From Streptomyces sp. NBRC 110028 (lineage in GTDB: Bacteria; Actinomycetota; Actinomycetes; Streptomycetales; Streptomycetaceae): a DNA stretch of 64,000 nt. Positions 37,349 to 45,689 of this stretch are shown here, one piece after another (within the stretch, counting starts at the first letter, position 1; each line of letters begins with the position of its first letter). The notes beneath the pieces are model-generated. The model worked only from the letters and a program-made list of their open reading frames with translations, had not been told where the DNA came from and ran no database searches. Both the position numbers and the translations under genes were made by a program. The DNA lies in the NCBI RefSeq assembly GCF_001417735.1, contig NZ_BBUZ01000023.1:781570-845569 (forward strand), written 5' to 3'.

Positions 37349-38503
37349 TCAGCGCGCCTCGGCGTCGGTCTCGGCCCGGCGGCGCCGTACGACGACGAAG
37401 ACCCCGGTCCCCACGGCGAGCGTCGCGCCGACCCCGATCACCCCGGCGAGGCCGCCGGAGAGGCGGGCGTTGGAGATGTCCTTGACGCCGTAGTCGGCGA
37501 GCGGGGAGTCCTTGGCGGCGTGGTCCTCGGTCTTCTGGTCGATGCCCTTGTCCTGCGCGACCTTCTCCAGCCCGTCGGGGCTGGCGGACGCGTAGAAGCT
37601 GACGACGCCCGCGCACAGCAGCGCGGCCCCGAGCCCGGCCGCCCACACCCGGCGCGCGGAGCGCCGAGGTGCGGCGGCCGTGGGGGCGGCGGTTTCCGCG
37701 TCCGTGCCCGCGGGTGCCGCCGTGACCGCACGAGCGGCGGCGGGCGCGGCGGGGTCGGCGTCCCCGAGGTTCCCGGCGTTCCCGGCGTTCCCGGCGGGTG
37801 ACGCCGGGGCCGGGGTGCGCACCGGGGCACCGGTACGGAGTTCCAGGCGGCGCGCGGTCACGCCGCGTGCGCCGTGGACCAGATCCGGTCGTACGGCCAT
37901 CACGGCGCCGACCGTCAGGGACGTGATGGCCGCCTCGCCGATGCCGATCAGCACATGCACGCCGACCATCGCGGTGAAGACTTTGCCGATCGCCACGTCG
38001 GTCGTCCCGCCCAGCGCGTAGATCGCGGTGAAGGCGACGGCGGCGGCCGGGACGGAGACCAGGGCGGCGACGAAGGACGCCACGGTGACCGTGCGGCGCC
38101 GGTTCGGGGCGAGCTTCAGCACGGCGCGGAAGATCCCGTAGGCGACGACCGTGGTGACGACCGCCATGTCCGTGATGTTGACGCCGAGCGCGGTGAGGCC
38201 GCCGTCCGCGAAGAGGACGCCCTGCATGAGCAGCACCACGGAGACGCACAGCACGCCCGTATAGGGGCCGACGAGGATCGCGGCCAGCGCCCCGCCGAGC
38301 AGATGCCCGCTGGTGCCCGCGGCGACGGGGAAGTTCAGCATCTGGACGGCGAAGATGAACGCCGCGACCAGCCCGGCCAGCGGCGCCGCCTGCTCGTCGA
38401 GTTCGCGCCGCGCGCCGCGCAGGCTGACGGCGACCGCGGCGGCGGCGACGGCACCGGTCGCCACCGATACGGGGGCGTCGATGAATCCATCGGGGACATG
38501 CAT
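37349..38503 (-). CDS. cbiM: CbiM substrate-capture subunit with C-terminal PDGLE (CbiN-like) domain
   Basis: A 384-aa fusion. The first 215 residues are CbiM: the invariant MHVPDGF N-terminus (Met1 amine and His2 bind the metal), about six helices, and GTSGHLLGGALAAILVGP. A variable Pro/Ala-rich linker (about 216-268) leads to a CbiN-like part with one helix, the SPDGLEKVAQDKG motif and a final helix. Nickel rather than cobalt is suggested by the Fur-family box upstream. First gene of the operon. Confidence 0.92.
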   Translation of the reverse strand: MHVPDGFIDAPVSVATGAVAAAAVAVSLRGARRELDEQAAPLAGLVAAFIFAVQMLNFPVAAGTSGHLLGGALAAILVGPYTGVLCVSVVLLMQGVLFADGGLTALGVNITDMAVVTTVVAYGIFRAVLKLAPNRRRTVTVASFVAALVSVPAAAVAFTAIYALGGTTDVAIGKVFTAMVGVHVLIGIGEAAITSLTVGAVMAVRPDLVHGARGVTARRLELRTGAPVRTPAPASPAGNAGNAGNLGDADPAAPAAARAVTAAPAGTDAETAAPTAAAPRRSARRVWAAGLGAALLCAGVVSFYASASPDGLEKVAQDKGIDQKTEDHAAKDSPLADYGVKDISNARLSGGLAGVIGVGATLAVGTGVFVVVRRRRAETDAEAR

Positions 38504-38553
38504 GGCGGGGCTCCGCTCCTGAGCTGCGGGTATCCGCTCGATGGTGACCTAAC

Positions 38554-38568
38554 TGCACATCATTCGCA
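38554..38568 (-). promoter_or_regulatory. Fur-family (Nur/Zur-like) box upstream of cbiM
   Basis: Minus strand reads TTGCGAATGATGTGCAG around this site. Its 15-bp core has a TGC--AT-AT--GCA inverted repeat. It fits the Streptomyces Nur pattern TTGCAA-N5-TTGCAA loosely and agrees with the Zur-type core AATGAT. It lies about 50 bp before the cbiM start, where a metal-dependent repressor could block transcription of the uptake genes. Confidence 0.55.
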
Positions 38569-38593
38569 AGAGCACCCACCCCGCGAAAGCGCT

Positions 38594-38628
38594 GGCGGCG
38601 GCCCTCCCGCCTGGGAAGAGCCGCCGCC
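38594..38628 (-). terminator. Terminator after the MMPL gene
   Basis: A 9-bp GC stem (38594-38602 with 38620-38628), with a further inner TCCC/GGGA pairing, lies 30-65 bp past the MMPL stop. Confidence 0.65.
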
Positions 38629-38658
38629 GGGGCGTGCGTTGGGCGTCTGCGCCGCCGG

Positions 38659-40917
38659 TTACACCCGGCTCAGCTCCGGGTCCTTCTCGGAGCCCTTGGC
38701 GTCCGCGTCGCGTCCCGGCGCGGCGTCCGCCCCGAGCTGCTTGCGCAGCCCCTCGCCCTCGACGTCCACGTTGGGCAGCGCCTTGTCGAGCCAGCGCGGC
38801 AGCCACCACGCCGCCTTGCCGAGCAGCGCCAGCACCGCCGGGACGATGGCCATGCGGACCACGAAGGCGTCGAAGAGGACCGCGGTGGCCAGACCGAAGC
38901 CGATCATCTTCACCATCGCCTCGGACGAGCCGATGAACCCGGCGAAGACGCTGATCATGATGACGGCGGCCGCGCTGACCACCCGGGCGCCGTGCCGGAA
39001 GCCGGTGACGACGGCCTGGCCGGGGCGCTCGCCGTGGATGTACGCCTCGCGCATCCGGGTCACCAGGAAGACCTCGTAGTCCATGGCCAGCCCGAACACC
39101 ACACCGATCATGAAGATCGGCATCATGCTCATGATCGGGCCGGTCTCCTCGACGCCGAACAGGTCCGCCGCCCAGCCCCACTGGAAGACGGCGACCACCG
39201 CGCCGAGCGCCGCGACGACGGACAGCAGGAAGCCGAGCGCCGCCTTGAGCGGGACCAGGATCGACCGGAAGACGATCATCAGCAGCAGGAAGGCCAGCCC
39301 GACGACCAGCGCCAGATACGGCACCAGCGCGTCGTTCAGCTTCTGCGAGACGTCGATGTTCATCGCCGTCTGACCGGTCACCAGCACCTCGGCGCCGGTG
39401 TCGGACGTGAAGGAGCCCGCCTCGTCCCGGATGTCGGAGACGACCTTCTCGGTGTCGACACTGCTCGGCTTGTACTTCGGTACGACGGTGAGCATCGCCG
39501 TGTCGCCGGGCTTGTTGAACGTCGCCGGGGTGACGGCCGCGACGCCGTCCAGACCGGCGATGGTCTTCCTCACCTTGTTCACCGCGGCCTTGGGGTCGTC
39601 GCTGCCCTTGGTGTCGGCGACCACCATCAGCGGGCCGTTGAAGCCCGGGCCGAAGCCGTCGGAGATCATGTCGTACGCCTGCCGCTTCTGGCTGCTGACC
39701 GGCTGCGAACCGTCGTCCGGCAGCCCCAGCTCCAGGCTGAGCGCGGGCACCGCGGCGGCGCCGAGGCCGACCACACCGAGCAGCAGCACCGCCACCGGGC
39801 GGCGCATCACGAACCGGGCCCAGCGGGTGCCCATGTTGGGCTTCTCCTCCGCCTGCGTGCCCTCCGCGGCAGCGGAAGCCGCCTCCGCCATCCGCTTGCG
39901 CGCCTTGCGCCCGTACACCCGCTTGCCCGCGAAGCCCAGCAGCGCCGGGATGAGGGTGATCGCGACGAGGACGGCGATGACCACCGTGCCGGCCGCCGCG
40001 AAGCCCATCTTGGACAGCATCGGGATGTTGACGACCGCGAGGCCGACCAGCGCGATGACGACGGTGAGACCGGCGAAGACGACCGCGGAGCCCGCGGTGC
40101 CCACGGCCCGCCCGGCGGCCTCCTCGCGCTCCCGGCCCTCGACCAGTTCGGCGCGGTAGCGGGAGACGATGAAGAGCGCGTAGTCGATGCCGACCGCGAG
40201 GCCGATCATCATCGCCAGCGTCGAGGTCGTCGCGGACAGTCCGAGGGTGGTGGCGAGCGCGGTGATCCCGGAGATGCCGATGCCGACGCCGATGAGCGCG
40301 GTCAGCAGCGGCAGCCCGGCGGCCACCAGCGAGCCGAAGGTGATGGCGAGGACGATCGCGGAGACCACGATGCCGATGATCTCGGTGGAGCCGGTCTCCG
40401 GCATCTCCTGGAGCGCGTCACCGCCGATCGCCACCGTGAGATCCGACTTCTGCGCCTTCTCCCCTGCCGCCTTCAGACTGTCCTTGGCGGTGTCCTCCAG
40501 CTCCATGGCGTTGACCTTGTAGCTGGTCAGGATGTACGCGGTGGTGCCGTCCTTGGAGACGGCCCGGGCCTTGTACGGGTCGGCGACGGAGGCGACCTGC
40601 GGAGAGCTGGCCTTGAGGTCGGCGACGGTCTTCGTGACCACGGCCTTGTTGGCCGGGTCGGTCATCTTCTCGCCCTGGGGCGCACGGAAGACCACCCGGG
40701 CGGTGGCGCCGTCGGCGTTGCCGCCCGGGAAACGCTTCTCCAGGAGGTCGAAGGCCTTCTGGGCCTCGGTGCCCGGGATGGAGAAGCTGTCGTTGGCGGG
40801 GGGCGAGGCGGTCGCGGCGCCGACTCCGGCGACAGCCAGGAGCGCCACCCATATCAGGGCGACGAAACGGCGTCGCCGGAAGGCGAATCGACCGAGTTTG
40901 TAAAGGAACGTGGCCAC
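38659..40917 (-). CDS. MMPL-family (RND-type) membrane transporter
   Basis: A 752-aa exporter with two repeats, each one helix, a large extracytoplasmic loop and about five more helices. Motifs include GLAVGIDYALFIVSRYRAEL in the first half and MDYEVFLVTRMREAYIHG in the second, with the Asp-Tyr pairs that carry protons in MmpL proteins. A cytoplasmic Lys/Arg/Ala-rich segment separates the halves. Substrates are typically lipids or lipophilic molecules. It lies 124 bp downstream of a co-directional TetR gene, which probably represses it. Confidence 0.93.
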   Translation of the reverse strand: MATFLYKLGRFAFRRRRFVALIWVALLAVAGVGAATASPPANDSFSIPGTEAQKAFDLLEKRFPGGNADGATARVVFRAPQGEKMTDPANKAVVTKTVADLKASSPQVASVADPYKARAVSKDGTTAYILTSYKVNAMELEDTAKDSLKAAGEKAQKSDLTVAIGGDALQEMPETGSTEIIGIVVSAIVLAITFGSLVAAGLPLLTALIGVGIGISGITALATTLGLSATTSTLAMMIGLAVGIDYALFIVSRYRAELVEGREREEAAGRAVGTAGSAVVFAGLTVVIALVGLAVVNIPMLSKMGFAAAGTVVIAVLVAITLIPALLGFAGKRVYGRKARKRMAEAASAAAEGTQAEEKPNMGTRWARFVMRRPVAVLLLGVVGLGAAAVPALSLELGLPDDGSQPVSSQKRQAYDMISDGFGPGFNGPLMVVADTKGSDDPKAAVNKVRKTIAGLDGVAAVTPATFNKPGDTAMLTVVPKYKPSSVDTEKVVSDIRDEAGSFTSDTGAEVLVTGQTAMNIDVSQKLNDALVPYLALVVGLAFLLLMIVFRSILVPLKAALGFLLSVVAALGAVVAVFQWGWAADLFGVEETGPIMSMMPIFMIGVVFGLAMDYEVFLVTRMREAYIHGERPGQAVVTGFRHGARVVSAAAVIMISVFAGFIGSSEAMVKMIGFGLATAVLFDAFVVRMAIVPAVLALLGKAAWWLPRWLDKALPNVDVEGEGLRKQLGADAAPGRDADAKGSEKDPELSRV

Positions 40918-41041
40918 GAGGAGAGGTGCTCCCGTCGAATCGGTGTCACTGCTGGCAGGTGTGCGCGACCCGACCGGCGACGAGAGCGGCGCGCCGGCTG
41001 GGTCCGTATGTCCGTATGGGGTAGGTGCGGGGTGGGGAGGG

Positions 41042-41665
41042 TCAGAGGCCGAGGGCGGGGAGGACCACGGCGTCGATGTATGCGCTGAGGTAGGCGAGGT
41101 CCGGCTCTTCGCCGTCGATCAGCGGCCGGGCGGCGAGGGCGCCGCACACCATGTGCACGACGTAACGCAAGGCGGGTCTGTCCGGAGCCACTTCCCCCCG
41201 GTCGACGGCACGCCGCAGCAGTGCGTCGAGAGCGTCCATATCGGGATGGAACAGCAGTTCCTGGAGGGCCTGATGGAGGTCCGGATGGGTGTGGACCGCC
41301 TGGGCCAGCCCCCTCATCAGAGCCGCGTCACGCTCCCAGATGCCGCCGGCGCACCGCACGATCTCGTGCAGGTCGCCGCGCAGCGATCCGGTGTCGACCT
41401 CCTGCAGCGCAACGGGCTTGGTGTGCCGCAGCGCGGAGGCCACCAGCTGCGGTTTGCTCTTCCACTGGCGGTAGAGCGTGGCCTTGCTGGAATGCGTGCG
41501 CGCGGCGACGGCGTCCATGGTCAGCGCGTCGTACCCGACCTCCCCGAGCAGCTCGATCACGGCCTCGTACAGCTCGCCCTCCCGCTCGGGGGACAGCCGA
41601 CTGCGGCGGACCCGGGCCGTGGGCCGGTCGTCGACCGGCTGGTCGGCGGGCTGGGCCGTCGGCAT
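41042..41665 (-). CDS. TetR-family regulator, probable repressor of the MMPL exporter
   Basis: A 207-aa regulator. The N-terminal helix-turn-helix is GYDALTMDAVAARTHSSKAT with LYRQWKSKPQLV; the C-terminal ligand domain resembles TetR_C_11. It is followed by the MMPL gene on the same strand and divergent from the tricorn homologue. Inverted copies of a GAAAC-type motif start 14 bp upstream of its ATG. Confidence 0.92.
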   Translation of the reverse strand: MPTAQPADQPVDDRPTARVRRSRLSPEREGELYEAVIELLGEVGYDALTMDAVAARTHSSKATLYRQWKSKPQLVASALRHTKPVALQEVDTGSLRGDLHEIVRCAGGIWERDAALMRGLAQAVHTHPDLHQALQELLFHPDMDALDALLRRAVDRGEVAPDRPALRYVVHMVCGALAARPLIDGEEPDLAYLSAYIDAVVLPALGL

Positions 41666-41678
41666 GGCGCCCCTCTTT

Positions 41679-41756
41679 CGAACGAAACGGTTTCGTACTC
41701 TTCAACCATACGACCCCCTGCACCACCCAGATAGCGAAACCATGCCGTTTCGTTCG
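41679..41756. promoter_or_regulatory. Paired operator sites between the tetR and tricorn genes
   Basis: CGAACGAAACGG occurs at 41679-41690 and again in inverted orientation at 41745-41756. The first copy is also part of a perfect 7-1-7 palindrome (ACGAAAC-G-GTTTCGT, 41682-41696). The second forms CGAAAC-N6-GTTTCG. These are strong candidate TetR operators controlling both divergent transcripts. Confidence 0.6.
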
Positions 41757-41805
41757 TGGTGTGCGTCACAGAACCGAGTTGCTTTGCCGGACCGAGGCCG
41801 AAACC

Positions 41806-44800
41806 ATGGATGAGGTGAGGGACACCAGCGACACCGACCGCGCGTATCTGCGATTTCCGCATCTGCACGGCGACTTGCTGTGCTTCGCCGCCGAGGACGA
41901 TCTGTGGGTCGCCCCGCTGACCGCCCGCGGCGAACCGCCCGGGCGGGCGTGGCGACTGACCGTCGACCGGACCCGGGTCGGCCATCCCCGCTTCTCCCCC
42001 GACGGCTCCCACATCGCGTACACGAACTGGCGCAGCCTCGACCCCGAGATCCACCTCGCCCCGGTGGACGGCGGCCCCACCCGGCGGCTGACCTACTGGG
42101 GCAGCGAGGACGCCCGGGTGTGCGGCTGGACGCCACCCGACCAGGACGGCGCCTCCCGCATCCTCGCCGTGTCCTCGCACGGCCAGCCCTTCTCGCACTT
42201 CTCCTGGGCCTACAGCCTGCCCACCGACGGCAGCCCCGGCAGCCGGCTGCCGTGGGGGCCGGTGGCCGACATCGCCGTGGCCGACATCGCCGTGCCCGAC
42301 ATCGCCGTGCCCGACATCGCCGTGCCCGACATCGCCGTCGGCTCCGGGCCGGACGGTGAGCGGCGCTCGGACGGTGAGCGGCGCACCCTGCTGCTCACCG
42401 GCAAGCCACCGCACGAGCCAGCCTCCTGGAAGCGCTACCGGGGCGGCGCGACCGGCCGGCTGTGGCTGGGCGGCACCCGGCTGCTGCCCGAACTCGACGG
42501 CCACCTGGACTCGGTCATGGTGGTCGGCGGGCGCATCGCCTTCCTCTCCGACCACGAGGGCGTCGGCAATCTCTACTCCTGCCTGCCCGACGGCACCGGT
42601 CTGCGCCGCCACACCGACCACGACGACTTCTACGCCCGCCACGCCTCGACCGACGGCAGCCGCGTCGTCTACCAGTGCGCCGGGGATCTGTGGCTGGTGG
42701 ACGACCTCGGCCCGGACGCCGAACCCCGTCGGCTGCGGGTGCGGCTCGGCGGGGCGCGCGCCGGTCGGCGGCCCTATCAGGTGCCGGCCGCCTCCCACGT
42801 CGACTCGCTGTCCGTGGACACCACTGGCCGGGCCAGCGCGGTGTGTGTACGCGGCAGCCTGTACTGGCTCACCCATCGCGACGGCCCCGCCCGCACGCTC
42901 GCCGACACCCCGGGCGTCCGGGTGCGGATGCCCGAGATCCTGGGCTCCAGCGGGCGCGTCGCCTATGTGACGGACGCGGAGGGCGAGGACACGATCGAGA
43001 TCGCCTATCTGCCGCGGGCGAGCGAGACGGGCGAACCACGGCGGCTGGCCGCGGGCCGGCTGGGGCGGGTGCGCGAGATGGAGCCCTCGCCCGACGGCGA
43101 CCGGCTCGCCATCGCCGCCCACGACGGCCGGCTGCTGCTCGTGGACACCTCCGCGGACGGGGACGGCGAGGTCACCGAACTGGTCCGATCGCTCAACGGC
43201 CCGGTCGCCGACCTCGCCTTCTCACCCGATTCGGCCTGGCTGGCCTGGTCCCATCCCGGCATCGGGCGCAGCCTGCGCTCCATCAAGATCGCGCGGCTGA
43301 CGGACCGGACCATAGTGGACGTGACCAGCGGGCGGTTCGAGGACGAGGAACCGGTCTTCACCAGCGACGGCCGCTATCTCGCCTTCCTGTCCTGGCGCGG
43401 CTTCGACCCCGTCTACGACGTGCACACCGGCGACCTGTCCTTCCCGCTCGGCTGCCGCCCCTATCTCGTACCGCTGTCCTCCGCCACGCCCTCGCCCTTC
43501 GCGCTCTCCCCCGAGGGCAGGCCGGCGGCGGGCGGGCTCGACCCGGACGACGGCGACGGGGGCGGGGACGGCGACGGCACGGTGACCGTCGAGGTGGAGG
43601 GGCTGCCCAGCCGGGTCACCGCCTTCCCGGTGGCCGCCTCCAAATACTCCTCGCTGTGGCCGGTCAGCGGCGGCGGCCTGGTGTGGCTGCGCTGGCCGAT
43701 CTCGGGCGCGCTCGGCGAGACGTTCGCCAACCCCGCCGACACCTCCGACCGCCCCACCCTCGAACACTTCGACCTGGCCAAGGCCAAGCGCACCGAACTC
43801 ACCAGCGAGCTGGACTGGTTCCGGGTCAGCGGCGACGGCTCCCGGCTCGTCGTCATCGACGACGGCGATCTGCGGGCGGTGCCCGCCACCGAGTCGGGCG
43901 ACAGCGACTCCACGGTCCAGATCGACATGCGCCGCATCCAGCACACGGTGGACCCGGCGGCCGAGTGGCGGCAGGCGTACGAGGAGGCGGGCCGCATCAC
44001 CCGGGCCTACTTCTGGGAGCCGGGCATGTGCGGCGTCGACTGGGACGGGGTGCTCGACCAGTACCGGCCGCTGGTCGAACGGGTCGCCTCCCCCGACGAG
44101 TTCGCCGATCTGCTGCGCGAGGTCCTGGGCGAACTGGGCACCTCGCACGCCTACGTCCAGGCCGCGCGCCGCAACGAGGGCCCGGCCCACTACCAGCGCC
44201 CCATCGGGCTGCTCGGCGCCGACTTCACGCGCACCGAGGACGGGGCGTGGCAGGTCTCCCGCATCCTGCCCGGCGAGTCCTCCGACTCCCGGGCGCGCTC
44301 GCCGCTCGCGGGCTCCGGCATCCGCGAAGGCGCCCGGCTCACTCATGTCGACGGCCGCCCGGTGGATCCGGTGGCCGGTCCCTGCCCGCTGCTGACCGCG
44401 GCGGGCGGCACCACCGTCGAGCTGACCTTCGCCGCCCCGGACGGCGAGGGCCCGCCGCGCCGGATCGCGGTCGTCCCGCTGATCGACGAGCGGCCGCTGC
44501 GCTACCAGGACTGGGTGGCCAGGCGGCGGGCGGTGGTACGGGAGTTGAGCGACGGGCGGTGCGGCTATCTGCACATCCCGGACATGGGCGGCTCCGGCTG
44601 GGCGCAGTTCAACCGGGACCTGCGCCGGGAGGTGTCGTTCCCCGCGCTGATCGTGGACGTCCGGGGGAACGCGGGCGGCAACATCAGCGAGCTGGTGGTC
44701 GAGAAGCTGACCCGCACCGTGATGGGCTGGGACCTCACGCGCAACGCCCAGCCGGTGTCGTACACCAGCAACGCGCCGCGCGGGCCGATCGTCGCGGTCG

Positions 44801-45189
44801 CGGACGAGGCGACCTCCTCCGACGGCGACATGATCACCGCGGCCTTCAAGATCCAGGGCATCGGCCCGGTGGTGGGGCTGCGGACCTGGGGCGGTGTGGT
44901 CGGCATGACCGGCCGCCATCCGCTCGGCGACGGTACGGCGATCACGGTGCCGATGAACGCCGCCTGGTTCGACGCCTACGGGTGGGGGGTCGAGAACCAT
45001 GGCGTGGAGCCGGACATCCCGGCGCCCCGCTCCCCGCTGGACTGGGCGGAGGGCCGCCATCCACAGCTGGGGGTCGCGGTGCGTACGGCGCTGGACCTGC
45101 TGGAACGGCATCCGGCCGCGGCCCCACCGGGCTATGGCCAGGTACCGGACCGGCGACGCCCGAAACTCCCCCCGCGGGGCGACGGTTGA
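41806..45189 (+). CDS. Tricorn-protease homologue (S41-family peptidase)
   Basis: A 1127-aa cytoplasmic peptidase that degrades proteasome products to small peptides. Two beta-propeller domains fill about residues 1-650, with repeats such as HPRFSPDGSHIAYTNW. A PDZ-like domain (about 755-860) follows, then the C-terminal S41 core. The catalytic set matches tricorn: Ser780-His781 in GTSHAY, nucleophile Ser1005-Asp1006 in EATSSDGD, and Glu1063, 58 residues after the nucleophile as in the archaeal enzyme. Propeller 1 contains an in-frame 15-bp tandem repeat (42262-42336). ATG 41806 is the probable start. Confidence 0.92.
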   Translation: MDEVRDTSDTDRAYLRFPHLHGDLLCFAAEDDLWVAPLTARGEPPGRAWRLTVDRTRVGHPRFSPDGSHIAYTNWRSLDPEIHLAPVDGGPTRRLTYWGSEDARVCGWTPPDQDGASRILAVSSHGQPFSHFSWAYSLPTDGSPGSRLPWGPVADIAVADIAVPDIAVPDIAVPDIAVGSGPDGERRSDGERRTLLLTGKPPHEPASWKRYRGGATGRLWLGGTRLLPELDGHLDSVMVVGGRIAFLSDHEGVGNLYSCLPDGTGLRRHTDHDDFYARHASTDGSRVVYQCAGDLWLVDDLGPDAEPRRLRVRLGGARAGRRPYQVPAASHVDSLSVDTTGRASAVCVRGSLYWLTHRDGPARTLADTPGVRVRMPEILGSSGRVAYVTDAEGEDTIEIAYLPRASETGEPRRLAAGRLGRVREMEPSPDGDRLAIAAHDGRLLLVDTSADGDGEVTELVRSLNGPVADLAFSPDSAWLAWSHPGIGRSLRSIKIARLTDRTIVDVTSGRFEDEEPVFTSDGRYLAFLSWRGFDPVYDVHTGDLSFPLGCRPYLVPLSSATPSPFALSPEGRPAAGGLDPDDGDGGGDGDGTVTVEVEGLPSRVTAFPVAASKYSSLWPVSGGGLVWLRWPISGALGETFANPADTSDRPTLEHFDLAKAKRTELTSELDWFRVSGDGSRLVVIDDGDLRAVPATESGDSDSTVQIDMRRIQHTVDPAAEWRQAYEEAGRITRAYFWEPGMCGVDWDGVLDQYRPLVERVASPDEFADLLREVLGELGTSHAYVQAARRNEGPAHYQRPIGLLGADFTRTEDGAWQVSRILPGESSDSRARSPLAGSGIREGARLTHVDGRPVDPVAGPCPLLTAAGGTTVELTFAAPDGEGPPRRIAVVPLIDERPLRYQDWVARRRAVVRELSDGRCGYLHIPDMGGSGWAQFNRDLRREVSFPALIVDVRGNAGGNISELVVEKLTRTVMGWDLTRNAQPVSYTSNAPRGPIVAVADEATSSDGDMITAAFKIQGIGPVVGLRTWGGVVGMTGRHPLGDGTAITVPMNAAWFDAYGWGVENHGVEPDIPAPRSPLDWAEGRHPQLGVAVRTALDLLERHPAAAPPGYGQVPDRRRPKLPPRGDG
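42262..42336 (+). repeat. Five 15-bp tandem repeats within the tricorn gene
   Basis: Units of GTGSCCGACATCGCC repeat five times without interruption (two with GTGGCC, three with GTGCCC). They encode five copies of Val-Ala/Pro-Asp-Ile-Ala, residues 153-177. An 18-bp-spaced repeat of GACGGTGAGCGGCGC follows nearby. The reading frame is kept. Confidence 0.9.
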
Positions 45190-45237
45190 GCGCGGGGCAA
45201 CGGGCTGGCGCATGAACTGAGCTGACTCATGCGTGCC

Positions 45238-45267
45238 GGGGGCGCATCCCCTGACGGATGCGCCCCC
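45238..45267. terminator. Bidirectional terminator after the tricorn gene
   Basis: A perfect 12-bp stem (45238-45249 with 45256-45267) has a 6-nt loop and lies between two convergent genes. Confidence 0.8.
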
Positions 45268-45304
45268 TCGCGCACACTCTTCACCAACCCGTCGACGAGA
45301 CGGC

Positions 45305-45568
45305 TTACATCTCCTCGAACGGCTCCTGGTCCCGCATCTCGTCGCCCATGCCCTGCTGGCGGCGCTCCCGGCCCATACGCTCGGCCTGTTCACGGCTTTC
45401 GGGCCGGTCCTGGTCGCGGCGCGGCTCCTGACCCCGCTGGCCCCGCTGGGTCTGCTGGCCCTGCTGGCCTCGCTGCCCCTGCTGCCCCCGCTGGGTCTGC
45501 TGGCCCTGCTGGCCCTGCGCCTTGCGCTTGGCCTGCTGGGCCTTCTCGCTGAACTCGTCCTTCCCCAT
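45305..45568 (-). CDS. Small low-complexity Gln/Gly/Arg-rich protein
   Basis: An 87-aa hydrophilic protein. A short helix-forming start (MGKDEFSEKAQQAKRKAQ), reminiscent of CsbD-like stress proteins, leads into repeats of QRGQQGQ (about 15-50) and then a charged Arg/Glu/Asp/Met-rich tail. It is probably intrinsically disordered. ATG 45568 has GAGGAG 8 bp upstream; a GTG at 45577 overlaps that Shine-Dalgarno and is less likely. Real expression is supported by the ribosome-binding site, but the function is unknown. Confidence 0.65.
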   Translation of the reverse strand: MGKDEFSEKAQQAKRKAQGQQGQQTQRGQQGQRGQQGQQTQRGQRGQEPRRDQDRPESREQAERMGRERRQQGMGDEMRDQEPFEEM

Positions 45569-45689
45569 CTGTGTCACTCCTCATCGGGTGAAAGGGATCG
45601 GGCCCGACCAGAGTTACACGCAGGGACATACTCCGCATTTCGATCGACCCCACCCATCGAATTCCCAGGTCAGCACGGTTGACAGTCAG

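Noticed and set aside
38504..38658. Cobalamin riboswitch upstream of cbiM
   Set aside because: The gap is too short and lacks a B12-box-like sequence; a Fur-family box and a terminator explain it better.
38992..41088. A 698-codon plus-strand open frame opposite the MMPL gene
   Set aside because: Shadow frame made of His/Asp/Arg/Gln repeats; the MMPL protein is clearly the coding product.
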